NCBI GenBank assembly: GCA_035610365.1
Contig: CM069439.1
Location: 5,270,001-5,334,000 of the forward strand
Direction of reading: 5' to 3'
Length of the DNA stretch: 64,000 bases
From: Aquatica leii
Taxonomy: Eukaryota > Arthropoda > Insecta > Coleoptera > Lampyridae
Part shown: one piece after another, positions 45,115-57,079 of the stretch
Layout: each line of letters starts with the position of its first letter
How positions within the stretch are numbered: position 1 is the stretch's first letter
The notes under the pieces: generated by a model
What the model was told of the DNA's origin: nothing
Database searches by the model: none
The model's input: the letters and a program-made list of their open reading frames with translations, nothing else
Made by a program: the position numbers and the translations under genes

Positions 45115-45640
45115 TGATTTTAGTGCTCTTTGCAGATGAATCAAGATTCGATTTTAGGCTAGAGTGCAGAAGACTTGATCGGTAGCAAAGAAAGAAAACA
45201 GTTATGGTTTGGACTGGAAAAGGAATTTATCTTAGAATTGAGTTCGCTTTTGTTAAAGGGTTTTTAACGGAAAACATATATCGAGACACAATTATACAAC
45301 TTGTTATCTTACCATTAGCGAAACAAATTAAGAAACAATTTTTACTGATGCAATACAACGGTCGACCACACGTTACAATAACAGAATTTTTTTACATTAG
45401 CACAGTATCGCAGTATTGCCGTGGCCGGCGCAATCTTCCGACTTGAATCCTATAGAACATTATGTAAAAACTGCTGAAAAAACCTGTCCTAAATAAAGGC
45501 ATATTGTTTCAAGCAAGAGAAAAACTTTCAAATTGTTTACAAGACTAGTGGCAACAAATTGATCAAAATGAAATAGACAATTTGATTAGAATATGTGCCG
45601 AGCTAGATTTTAGATTTAGTTGAAAAACTCGCCATATATA
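45115..45640 (+). pseudogene. Tc1-like relic B transposase
   Basis: It reads VLFADESRFDFRLECRRLDR (first catalytic D kept), VMVWTGKGIYL and FLLMQYNGRPHVTI, where the usual DNARPH is YNGRPH so the second D is lost. A frameshift then gives SDLNPIEHYV, with the last E kept, followed by ILFQAREKLSNCLQDLWQQIDQNEI. An 80-codon frame (45204-45446) is the longest intact stretch. The N-terminal DNA-binding part is absent. It lies just downstream of relic A. Confidence 0.88.
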
Positions 45641-45919
45641 AAATGAACGAAGCAGTAAGAAGACTTGGTTTGGGTTTCAAATATTGAGCAGAAGGTGTTT
45701 CAGCTCGTGTCTAAATTTTCCCAATTTATTAACACATTTTACACGAATGAGTAAGCCATTGAATGTTATGGCACCCTGCCTAGTAATATCACTCTTCACT
45801 TTACTTATTTACTTAATGTAATTATGCACATCCCGGTTTGTTGTGAAGGTCGTGTTTGGATTTATAATACAATTACTTACCTTGAAAGTTAATAGGTATT
45901 GTTCATATTTATGTAACAT
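45641..45919. other. short unassigned spacer
   Basis: Follows Tc1 relic B. No gene or repeat end was recognised. Confidence 0.4.
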
Positions 45920-47195
45920 ATTTAAATTAGAAATAGAGTGTACGGTAATAGTTTTAACACTTGCTTTAGGATCTTGTTTTGCAGTCTTTGTATGAGACCA
46001 ATGTGATCTTGCGGAGCACCTTTCCAGATAGAGTTTAAATTCGTTAGATAAGGATAAACGAATGCATAAAATAAGGTTTTCATAGTTTTGGTTGAGGCAA
46101 AATGTATAATTTGTGTAAAAATTCCAATAGTTGCATTCATTTTCTTCTTCGCCTTTTTAATATGATTTTTCCAGTTCAAGTTATCGTTTAATTGCAATTT
46201 TGATTAATTGATTTGCTGATATTTAAAGTCAGTAAATTGACTTCTATGTATTCGTTAATAATTGAGAGTTTAGATTTCATTTTGTTGATAGATTCTATGG
46301 TGATAGGAGCATCATAAATTAGACAGATATCATCTTCATAACAAAATGTCCCGCCTTGCAATAGTAAATAAAACATGTCGTTAATGTAGATGATAAACAG
46401 TATGGGTCCCAGAATACTTCCCTGCAGCACGCCATGTCTTGTGTATTCAGTTTTTCATTCATTAGTTTTCTATTACTTTGGTAATCTGCAATTAAAAGGT
46501 TAGCTCTGCTTCTTATGGTTGTTTTCTTCAGTTTATGTAGAATTATGCCATGATCAGTGTTAAAAGCTTTTTTTAAGTCTAGGAAAAGTCCTATTGGTTT
46601 TGTACCATTCTTCATGTCATTGTTTATTTGATTTATCAATTCCTTCACTGTTAATAACTTTTTTAACTACCTTTGAAATTGTAGATAAGACAGAGATAGC
46701 TCTCCATCTATCATGTACGGGACATGTACTTGCTTTAAGGGTGTTGTATATTTCCCGAATAGAGTTTAGAAGCGGGGGTTAGAAATATGCTGCCTACTGG
46801 TAATGGGGTTTCTCCTGTTTGACATCTTGATCTTTTCCGCAATGCTTGTAAAGTAGCTATTGAATTCGTTAGCTATCATTTTGCCTTCATTAGTTATTTG
46901 ATGGGTTGTCTGACATTGAATTCGTGTTATCGAATATCTTTGTTTTAGTTTCCTAGTATTAAACATTAGTTCCTTGGTTACTTTCCAGAATTGTTTGTGT
47001 TTAGCGCTAATTTTGCCATACTTTTTGTCATAATTCTGCCTAACGAGGTTCTTCTTTAGTGTGGTTGCTTTATTTCTGGATCGTTTATAGGCATGAAGTT
47101 TAGCAATGTTGTGTGGTTCTTGGTTTTTTTGTTTGAGTAGTTGTTTCGTTTCCTTCAGTTCTCTGAAGTATTCTGCATTTACTCAGCGTTTGCTG
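45920..47195 (-). pseudogene. CR1/jockey-superfamily LINE reverse transcriptase relic
   Basis: From right to left the minus strand reads: an endonuclease-RT linker (AEYFRELKETKQLLKQ, KQFWKVTKELMFNTRK, EGKMIANEFNSYFTSIAEKI, to about 46800); fingers with a gap; PIGLFLDLKKAFNTDHGIIL (about 46600-46540); LQGSILGPILFIIYINDM (about 46430-46375); and CYEDDICLIYD (about 46345-46305), where the usual FADD is YEDD. C-terminal LNDNLNWKNHIKKAKKKMNA, YAFVYPYLTNLNSIW and LQNKILKQVL follow. No endonuclease active-site region remains, so the copy is 5'-truncated. The clade is inferred. Confidence 0.9.
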
Positions 47196-50100
47196 CTAGT
47201 CGTAATTGTTTAATAGTCGAGGTGGCCATACACTCTATTAAATGCATACATTTTATGATTAATATTTTGCTGTTATATGTAAGTTACAAATTTGCTCTTC
47301 TGTATAAACGAACTACAATAAATTTTGTTTGTTTTTTGTAAATAAAAACAAAAGATTATATTGTTCAACTTCATGTTTTGTTTCATCGTTGTTTTTACTA
47401 CGTTTATTTTTAGCCTTGTACCCTATATGATTTTGATGTGTGTACATAGAAAAATTACGTTCTACGTCGACAGGGCGATGCAATAATATTTTTTATCTAA
47501 AGCTTTTAAAACAGGGGCATGTGATAATACTTTCATTTTTAATTAATCATAAAACTTGTGCATTTTATCAATTTATTTCAAATTAAGCTAAATTAAAATA
47601 ACTCTCTTACAAAAAACTACAATACTTAGTAATAAAAAAATTAATAAATTTCTATTTAAACAACAAAGTATAAACACTAATTAGTAATAAATAACATAAA
47701 CAACGTTTATTGAGCGAATTAAAAAACTATAAATAATTTTAGAGTATTTAATTTTTAATGATATGTGTAATAAACTGAATTTGCGTCATTTTTGTTTTAA
47801 ATTAGTGTTTTCATTTGGTACCATTGGTCTATTTCTGTTTTTCGTTGTTTGTGTCTTATAAACCTTGTTTTGTTGAATTCAATACACGTGTATCATAAAT
47901 TTATAATATTTTTATATTTTCTTGCTGATATTTGCACCTAATTGTACAAGTTATTCATATATTTTACATACGCTGTCAAAAGTACAATGTAATTCTATGT
48001 AAGCGTTTTAGAAGGAGCATAAATTTTTAATATACATTAAATCGATACGTTTTTTTTGCTTGCGTTTTTGAATAGTTTTGAAACCAATTGCCACTGCATT
48101 AACTTTTATTGCTTTAAAACAATTTAGATAACACTTTGGTTATTTAATTTTTGATCAACAAATTGACAACTACAGCGAGTTTTAATTTAACCACTAATCT
48201 ACTCTCTTTTTAGGCAACCCTTTGTGAAACTTGAAGAGTATAAATTGCTTTTGACAAATTAATTAATATTGATTACCATTCACAGTATGAATTTTGTAAG
48301 AATACTGTGCGCTATATTAAAGGTTAATTTTTATAAAAGATTGTTTATTTAGGAAGGTTAATTTTATACCGTTTTTTAATATACAATTAATTGTTTTTAA
48401 GAGGTTTATTAAAGTTTGGTTATATTTTAAAATACGACGTACTTTTTTAAATTTTGTTATTTTTATTTAAAATCATTTGTAAGCAATTGACAGATTCTAG
48501 TATTCAAAGTATGATAATAAAAATAAATCTTTTGGCAACTTTATAAATATCTTAAATTCGGTTTGAATTTAAGATATTTATAACAAAATTCTCTGTAATT
48601 TGACATGGATCTGTTTGTATTCACATTAAATTAGATACAATGGTTGTTTGGATAAGTATTTATATGTACAAGTTTCTTACAAGTTTATAATTAAAATTAA
48701 TTATTTATCGTTCTTATCTTTCTTGTTTCTTACACGCTCGAACTTTATTATTATTTGCATTTAGCACTTTTTTTCTACTCACTTTAGTATTTTGATGTTG
48801 TTTTAAATATACTGTTGCTAAATCTTTTTTAAACAAAGCTAAAAATAATTTTTTATAACGTGAACATTTATTTCGTTTGACATCAAAATCACTACTTAAT
48901 AACAGCAAAAATTAGTAAACATATGAATGAATGAATAATTTTAATTAAAAGTTTCTTACTAAATAACTGATTTATATAAATGCTTCTAATATGCTAAGGT
49001 ATTTACTAAACCACATTAGAATTTTGTACATAATTGAAAATAATGCTTGCAGACATCTTAAATAGTCAAGATAAACTACGTCGTTGCTATTTAAAATAAA
49101 ACTTATTTTCATGCGAAACTTTATTCACCGCCGAATTTTGTTTGTAAAGGATGCACCTAGACAAAACATTTTGCGAATGAAACTTTCAGAACTATTTCGT
49201 ACTTTTTATTTGAGGTGATTTAATAAGTTTAGTGTACACAATATTTGTGAGTAATCCTGTTCAGTTGCAATAGCAAATAGAATAAAATGATAAATTTAAG
49301 CAAGGTTACGCTTTCGTAACACGCTTCGGAATTCCTTTCTGCAAGGTGTAAGTTATGTGTTACTATGAAAGAAGGGCATTTCAAACATCTTCTTTCATAA
49401 TTGTGTTTTGTAAAGCTTATTAGTAAACAGCTTTTTTATTGTAATATTTAATCATGCTTAAACTCGTCTAGATACCTAAATATTGTACTTTGGTGCAGTG
49501 GTGTTTATTATTTTTTTGGGAAATCTGTAAATTTTTGATGAATTTTTTTGTCGCACAGTAACTATAGTTACTTTTTATTCAATAATTTTTTTGATTACAG
49601 AAAAAAAGTTGTTTAACCTTTAATTAACTCGCTGTAGTACAAAAATTGTGATTACAAAAATCGATTCATGAATAATTGAATATCTTGTATAGTACAATAT
49701 AGTTAGATGTTTTAATTGAAAATTGTTGATTAGGCTAAAAACAATCATTAAGTAATTTAATCATAGGATTCTTTTAAAGAAAGGAAGTAAAAAGCACTAA
49801 TGCAGTAAACGTGCTACTGAGGAACGGTTTTATTAGCCTTTTTAATTGAATTTGAAAAAGCGTGCGTTTCTGTTAAAGTATTTCTTACTTTAAATTAGAA
49901 ACTAGTAAACTACTTACTTAACAATAAATTTAGTCGCTATTTTTCTACAGTTTACAATAGCTAAATTAACAGTCTGCGTTTCAGTACAACCTAAAACAGT
50001 TTTTTTTTAGTTTTAACGATAGCGAGTTCATAAAAAAATCCGCGCATATAGATTTGAACTACTACTATATGCAAAGCTGATAGTGTAACTTGTCAAGTAG

Positions 50101-52379
50101 ATGAATAACTTCAAGGTAAATGCTCTAATCTTATCTTGCTTTATTAATTATCGAAACAGACGAAACTGTCTTTGATTAATTGGATTTACGTCGTATATAA
50201 ATGCTAAGTCTGATATGTGAAAGCTTTCATCTGAATTATGATACATCCTCTAGTCTAATTGAATTTAGAACACGTCTAAACTAATGTATCAAGAATGTCT
50301 CTAATTATTGCATAGGTGTGGGGTCTATTGTCTCAGACGAATACCCTTAGTTGTTCAGTTTCCAACAAAGATAATGATACCTCGATATTAACATAATTAT
50401 TATAATGCATACAAATACATTTGTGTAATACCACATTATTTAAACGTAAAGCTTTGTCTTTTTATTACATGGCGGTTTGATTTTGACCACTTTACGCTTA
50501 ACTACCTACCAATTACATCTTTCTAGCACTGTTACCACATATAGCAGATACGATAAGTAATACAAACACACCCTTAAATATTTTAGAGTGCGACGAAAGA
50601 AAGTTGTTATTAAAGTTTAAACATCTACACACAAAGCGCACATTTAAAATGTACATTTTTTACATTGTAATGATATGCACATCATTATTCAAATATACAA
50701 ATTAATTACATACGAAAATTGCTAACACCAAAAAAAGCTACATTTCATTAAATTAAATTGTTTTATAGAAAATTGTTTTAGTAGATTAATAGATACACTT
50801 GTATATAACAGAAACGAGAACAAAAAAAACGAATGTAAATAATTAATTACGGGCAACTAGAAAAAAGTAATAGAAAACCGGTATTAAATATCAGTAAAAA
50901 AACCTACGAACAAATTTGCGTCATTTAAAATCCTTCCCTCACAATCACAAACTGTATTGTCGCCAATTTAAAATTGAAATTCAGATAATTAAGATGATAA
51001 ACAAGTATAAAAAACATGTACGTTATGTACAATTTAAAAAAAACTAAGTATTTCCAAAATAATTGCTTTTTAATTTTTTTTAGAACAAACATCTAAGTTG
51101 AAGTAATCATAAATCTTATTTTCAGTTTAGTTTTTTGATTGGATAAATATGTTTACATTAGATATAAGTATATTTGAAAGCAGCATTTCTTTTATTCCCA
51201 CGAGACGAAAAAGATGTAATGGAATAAAATGTTTATTCTACAAACTGCCATTTGTGAAGTGATATTAATCTACAATAATATTAATGACAAACCTATTTTG
51301 AACTATAGATTTTAATTTCTAATAAAACGTTGAATACTTAAATTGTTAAATGATGCTAAAGAAGAACTATGTGTTTTATATTTCATTATACTTCTACATA
51401 ATAAATAACGTTAGAAACTCGAGTAGTTTTAAAATTTCATTTATAATACAAATTGTCTGTTCATTTGAGTAAAAAATTACTTTTTTGTTAAGTAGTCTGT
51501 TTTATTTTTAAAATAAAAATTAAAACAAATAGCTTTATAAACGACATTTTAGATGGAACTCAGCGCATAATTTAAAATTTTCGTTGAAAATGTAAAAACA
51601 ATGTGACAAGTAAATGATTGATTCAAAGTAAGTAGATAGTACATGACTTTGTAATACTCTTAACACATTTTTTGTTTTAAATTTTGATAAGCATTGCATT
51701 TTACATTTCTTTACAGTATTGCATAATAAAATTAGTCATTTCCCAACAATGAATTAAAACTGAATATTATTGAAATGTTTGTTAAATTACAAAGCATGGA
51801 ATGTAGTACCAACGAATGAAATTTTTTTGTTATACGTGTTATTAAAATTTACTGTACAGAATATTAAAACAAAAATTAATATTAAACTTCAAATTTAATT
51901 TTAAATAAACACGTGTAGTTCATATTAAACCGTCATAAGTGTAATTGATCATTTATTTATTGAAGTAGTATATAGTACATTAAACTTGTTATAAGATTTA
52001 CCTTTTTGATTTTATGGCAACACAACAACGAGAAAAACATTAAAAAAAGTTACTAAAAGACAAAAGTTAGAATACTTTCAGAAACCATTGTCACCCGTCT
52101 AGATTTTTCGCTTTTGTTATACTATAAAATTATTGAACTAGTTTAAGTTTACGAAAAACACAAAGTTAAGATTAACGTTAATACTAGTGACGAATTCTCC
52201 ATTAGATCAATTATTGGTCAATGATTCTTTAAAAAAATACTAAAAAGTATGCTACTTCATATTAAAAAGATTATAAACGATAATAATAATAATTTTGCTT
52301 ATGCCAAAAATAGATAAATTAAACCTAAATATAAATTAAACAAAAACGCGTTTTTAAAATTAATGTTGAAATGATCCTC
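47196..52379. other. AT-rich spacer without recognised genes
   Basis: Long gene-free stretch. It contains a perfect hairpin (48541-48583) and a moderately palindromic ATTAATTATCGAAACAG/CTGTCTTTGATTAAT segment near 50155-50190. The 64-codon frame at 48714-48908 (-) is lysine-rich and unsupported. Confidence 0.5.
48541..48583. repeat. perfect 19-bp inverted repeat with 5-base loop
   Basis: TTATAAATATCTTAAATTC, loop GGTTT, then its exact reverse complement. AT-rich. No surrounding element was identified. Confidence 0.95.
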
Positions 52380-52740
52380 CTGCAGCATTGGCCACCAGCC
52401 GCCACTGGTTAATACTTTTTGTATAATCTTTTTCTTTTTCTCTACGAATACATATTTTAACAAACTGATAGCATTACAATCGTTCTTGAGCCACAGTAGA
52501 ACGTAAAAAGTTTTTAATAATATTTAATTTGGAAAACGATCTTTCCGCTGTGGCTAATTGGCATCGTGAAACAAATTTGTAACGCCATAAAAAGTGTTTG
52601 GATGAAAATAATGTAAATTATCAGTTACAATGTAACTTACGGTAGTTGCTGGCGAATAAGTAAAATTTTTCTCATAATTTGGCAAAAACTCCAATTCTCG
52701 TATAAGTTCTATCACATTTATATCAGTTTTTTGAAATTTT
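52380..52740 (-). pseudogene. hAT transposase C-terminal (dimerisation) fragment
   Basis: The minus strand reads CQLATAERSFSKLNIIKNFL, continuing RSTVAQERL, then, after a stop, ICIRREKEKDYTK. The A(T)AERSFSKLKLIK..LRSTM.QERL pattern is the hallmark of the C-terminal dimerisation region of ZMYM/hAT-type transposases. Upstream (52560-52740) is degraded. No zinc finger, catalytic core or terminal repeats were found. It could be a relic of an autonomous hAT or of a domesticated-type gene; stops favour a relic. Confidence 0.8.
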
Positions 52741-53339
52741 TTTACTTCTCTCTCTTCTTCTTCTTCTCTACTTCTCGCAAGTGTTGTACAAAACTGTAAC
52801 TATTCCGATTCAGAGTAACCACTATTCCAAGATAACAGTTAAAATCTATTGTTACAAGATATTTTGGTCATATCTATCTATATCTATCTATCCATAAGTT
52901 AAAGAACAATTTGTTTAAAATTTTTATTTTTTATTTATTATTGGTATATCGACACCTTTGTTACTAAATTATTTTGTTAATTTTTTGTGGTCTTGAAACG
53001 CTTTCATCTTTAAGTTTTGGATCCATAGGTAACAAAATTGCGACTTTTCTAGAATATGAATCACAGCATAGACAATCGCGTTTTGAATTTAAAATTTTGT
53101 AGTGAACATGATTTCAATTCGGGAAAAAGGACATTATATAACATTACAATATTATATGAAAATAATCTAAAATACATATTTTTAGATTTAATCAATAACG
53201 AATTTTATCATTAAAGTGTTTTGGATACTCTGTATTAATTACAGTCTGAAACATGCATAGGGATTTTGTTGAGCCATATCTAGCCACCACAATTTTTTTA
53301 CTTTGCTAGATGCTCATGACGTCTAAGACCAAAACTAAA
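52741..53339. other. spacer with simple repeats
   Basis: A short TTC/CTT-rich run (about 52741-52775) and a TATC/ATCT run (about 52868-52895). No gene. Confidence 0.6.
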
Positions 53340-53394
53340 CATTACGAACTGTACGGCGTTACTAACAGCATCCAGACAGAGCCCGTAAATCGTA

Positions 53395-54760
53395 TCACAA
53401 ATTCAAGTTTGATAACACTAACAAGTTGCATAGCTCTTTTTTTGTTCTAATAGACAGATAACTTTGATGTGGATATACCATTTTTAAGTTTCCATATGCC
53501 CTACGTATGCAGTTAGTGGTATGCTCTTGAAACCGCAATTCGTTATCTATATAAAGGACTGAATTTTTGGCTACGCGAGTTATCGATATATTCACATCAT
53601 CAATATGCAGTTTAAACTGAAAACAATTGGCATTGCCAAAAATCAACGCAGGTTATTTATTCGGATTAATGCATAAGTTAGGGGCTTTCGAAGGTTCACA
53701 CAGCAACTTAAGGTCATCAATAATCTTATTGGATGATTGCTCTACTTTTTCAGGGGAGATGGATGGATATAACTGTGTATAGTCAGCATCAAGCTAATAG
53801 TCACAGTTTTGAGAATTGATTAGTTAAACGTCATCTATTCCAAAACCCACGTGATGAAGTATCGACAAAAGCAATTCGTGATTGATTGTATCGAATGCCT
53901 TACTGTAGTCAATAAAATTAATACTTAAGTATTAGCTTTGTCAAGAGCACATAGAATGTCATCCGTGACATTAAGCAATACTGTACAACAGCTGTGATTC
54001 TGTGGAAACGCAGACTTCATATTAGCTACTATATGATCATCATTTACAAATTTTCTAATTTGAGTTTATAAACATCTTTCCAGTACTTTAGACACTATAG
54101 GTAATATACTTATAGGTCGCAGATCTGCAAACGTTTTGGGTTTTTTAGTCTTTAGCAAAAGCCTAACAACAGCAACTTTCCATATGTCGGGAATTTCACA
54201 CTCCAATATGGCCATATTGAACAAATGTGTTACATAAGGAACTATAAAAGAATAGCACATCTTTGAGTTTTATATTAAAGTTATCAAAACCTGAGGCATT
54301 TGTATCCATGCCAATAATAGTATCAATGACATGATGATTAGATACTGTCACAAACATAAACTCGGGTATACCGTCATTTAACTTATTTCAATACTCTTCT
54401 GCATCGTTTACAATTCTCGAGATCAAGGGCACTGAATTGACAAAGTATGAATTAATTCCATCTGTATTTTGCATTTCCAAAGGTATTTCAACAGTTTTGT
54501 TACTTATACCTATATTAAGAAATCGCCTCCATTCACCTTTGCTAACCGCACAATAATTAAGATAATATTTATTGTTTTGTACTGCAGTATTGGTCATATT
54601 CCGAAACATCTTATAATAGTTTTAGTTATTTGCGTTTCTCGACTGAATTTTGGTTAGAGCCTTATTTCTGATTTTCATCAGTGTTATCGGATAACCATGG
54701 TGAAGGTTGTTTCTTAAAGACAATTGTTTTAGGCGGAAGATTAATATTAATTAAATTATC
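53395..54760 (-). pseudogene. CR1-like reverse transcriptase relic
   Basis: Linker: INLPPKTIVFKKQPSPWLSDN and KALTKIQSRNANN. The frame at 54609-54388 reads NNKYYLNYCAVSKGEWRRFL then TDGINSYFVNSVP. Fingers: FNMAILECEIPDIWKVAVVR, LRPISILPIVSKVLERC (54260-54066). Palm: SAFPQNHSCCTVLLNVTDDI, and ADYTQLYPSISPEKVEQ (53790-53740), where the usual YADDTQLY has lost its DD pair. Thumb: NSVLYIDNELRFQEHTTNCI (about 53560-53500). It is inactive. Confidence 0.88.
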
Positions 54761-54945
54761 AGTAGATTATGTAGAAAAATCAAACAATTACTTATCTCGT
54801 TGATATGAAAAAGATCATCAAATAAAAGAGTATGCAGATCCTTAACAAATTTTTTATAGTTACAGTTTTTGTAAGCAAGGTAAGTAGTAGATCGATGCAG
54901 TAACTCGTGTTACTACATCAAAATTATTCTTAAGTAAGTGAGTTA

Positions 54946-55338
54946 CTAAATTTTACTATAATCGGTCTTCTTATTATTAGTGTTTAAACCAATATGACGA
55001 CCACAGTCAATCATTTGCGACAAGGAAAAATTCCAGTCAGGAATATTTAGTTTAAAAAGACAATCAGTTACGATATCTTCGATTTTCTCGTTCTTTTTCT
55101 TTTGAACTGCATGAATTAACAAATAATTTCTTCTTGCATCCAGTTTTAAATTGTGGATTTTTACATAAAACGCGTCCTCAAATTTGTGGGTGCTGTTAAG
55201 AAAACTCATAATATTTTCCTGAAATGCTCTGAACTCTTCTTTAATGTTTTCTAAAGAGAAAGAGTACGTGGTTGTATTTGTGGGTTTTGTAACATTAACT
55301 AACTTGTTATTACATGCGTTCATTGATTTCATAAACAT
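54946..55338 (-). pseudogene. LINE ORF1-like protein fragment
   Basis: A 130-codon open frame reads IKEEFRAFQENIMSFLNS, a likely short coiled coil, then RRNYLLIHAVQKKKNEKIED, then IVTDCLFKLNIPDW and IDCGRHIG. The YLLIHGV.E.KNE pattern is typical of ORF1/nucleic-acid-binding proteins of CR1- and L1-like elements. It is in the correct orientation and order before the reverse transcriptase relic. The frame may be the best-preserved part of this element, but the C-terminal end is cut. Confidence 0.7.
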
Positions 55339-55370
55339 ATCGGTAATTGATTCTAAATATTAATTGAAGA

Positions 55371-55734
55371 TTTTGTTTTTACTGTTTTGCATGGTCATGT
55401 AGATTACTTGCAAGCTGGTATAAATGCAATTTTTTTTGTATTATACGCAAGCATATTACAAAATTATAGTGAAACATGTTAATTGCTATTAAACCCCAAA
55501 TTAACGCACCACAAATTCCGGATCACACTTAAAACTATAGTATACATTACTTTTAATAGAAATTAACAATTGTTTAACTCGCATTAAAGATGAAAATTGG
55601 TAAAACGGAGCACGATTAGTTTCGAATTACAATTTAAATATATTAAATATAAAACAATACATTATTAACACTGTTATCTAAACGACATTTAAAAAAAATA
55701 ATTATAATACTTTATTTAAAATAGCACACGCTTG
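55371..55734. other. AT-rich spacer
   Basis: No gene or repeat end was recognised between the LINE and the Penelope fragment. Confidence 0.5.
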
Positions 55735-56160
55735 CGCAATAACGAAATCTTCAGAACCTTGAGTAAACTGATTGATTGCACCTTGAAATCCCGCTTTTAT
55801 AGACTGATCTCTGATCTATATATTTGGTAGAGAAAAACTATATTTTCGATTAATATTAAAAGATTTTTAATTATTTCAATAGATTTTCTAATTTTTCGTT
55901 GATAATAATTAGACACATATGCGAGAATTTTAAGCCAATTTGAAAGACCGTTTAGACGACTACATCTTTGAGGTTCTTTAATACAAAAAACTGGAAACTT
56001 AATTTTTTTTAATTATTTTAATAGATTCCTTAATTTGTCGTTGATCATAATTAGACGCATTAGCCATAACTTTAATGTTTTCAAAAAAAATTTGACGATT
56101 CGTTTTTAAAATGTGTGCTACCGCTGATTTAGAATACTGTTTACTTTTTTAGTGCTGCCA
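55735..56160 (-). mobile_element. Penelope-like family A, 3' fragment with partial internal duplication
   Basis: The minus strand reads SKSAVAHILKTN, then FFENIKVMANASNYDQRQIKESIKIIKKN. A second similar run (NYYQRKIRKSIEIIKN) lies about 110 bp further on. The non-coding end follows, with GGTTCTGAAGATTTCG. The repeated tail suggests two fused or duplicated 3' pieces. Reverse transcriptase is absent. Confidence 0.78.
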
Positions 56161-57079
56161 ACAAAACCTCAATATTCGTTTGTTAGTGTAGTTACGTAAT
56201 GATCAAAAAAGCTCTAGTGTGGCAAAATGAAAACTAGAAATCCACATAAAAATAATTGTTTAAAGTCAATTATTATATTAAAACAAGTATGCGACAGGTG
56301 AAAAAAATCAATTCAAAAAGCTTGAAACTCAGTTAAAATTGAAAAAAAGCAATGTTAAAGTTAATGTCAAATTTGACAGATTTAGTAATAAATGCAGTAC
56401 CAATATTACATTGCTGCTGTTTTTTTTATTTGAAAAAAATTAATTTTTCCAAGGCAACACAAAAAATAACGTACGTTACTCTTGTCAAAAGTTTCATAGC
56501 ATAACTCGCTTAAATGCAACGCTCGGCTGTGCGTTTTCCCGTCGAATTACCGTTCGTTATGCTATGCTGTACTTTCGACTCTTATTACGTAAATTACTAT
56601 TGTGTTGTAGTTTTTTGCGACTAAAACCTTTATTAAAGGATTTAATTCTTTTTGAAGATTTTGAGATTAAAGAAACAGCTCTGTGCACTAAAGAATTCAC
56701 TACCGTCAGTCTTTGAGATAGGTTATGGTAAGACAAATTATTTAGTATCTATCTGTGTGAGTAAGCTTCTATAAACTAAGTGTGCTAATAAGCTATCCTA
56801 TTTTGGGTAACCAAATCGTTCAAAAATGATAACTACCAGTCCATTTTTAATTCCATTGTAAAACGAATATTTTGATCAGTAGAGTTTAAATAGTTATGCC
56901 ATTTAATTTTTTTTGTTGAACCGGGTTAGACCATGGTGCCAAATAACAAAACTGTCAATGTATCTGTACCAACAATTGGGTTTTAGATGAAATGTAGGTA
57001 TAGCTTTTTTTTCAAAATCTATATATATATATGGTCTAATAAAAAGAAATCTATCATTTTTCCAATAGATGGCTTTAGT
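56161..57079. other. spacer with nested inverted repeat
   Basis: No gene. Contains the inverted repeat at 56495-56566. Confidence 0.5.
56495..56566. repeat. nested inverted repeat
   Basis: The outer arms CATAGCATAAC (56495-56505) and GTTATGCTATG (56556-56566) are perfect. Inside, AACGC (56518-56522) and GCGTT (56531-56535) pair over an 8-base loop. It is GC-richer than its surroundings. Confidence 0.85.

Larger units (their letters stand above)
53340..55370 (-). mobile_element. CR1-like LINE, endonuclease missing
   Basis: The minus strand has an ORF1-like frame (55338-54946), then directly an endonuclease-RT linker (about 54760-54390) and the reverse transcriptase (54380-53340). About 400 bp separate ORF1 from the linker, too little for an endonuclease domain, so this copy has an internal deletion. 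All frames are broken. Confidence 0.85.

Noticed and set aside
52741-52895. TTC and TATC runs as a satellite
   Set aside because: Only a few units each; simple low-complexity sequence.
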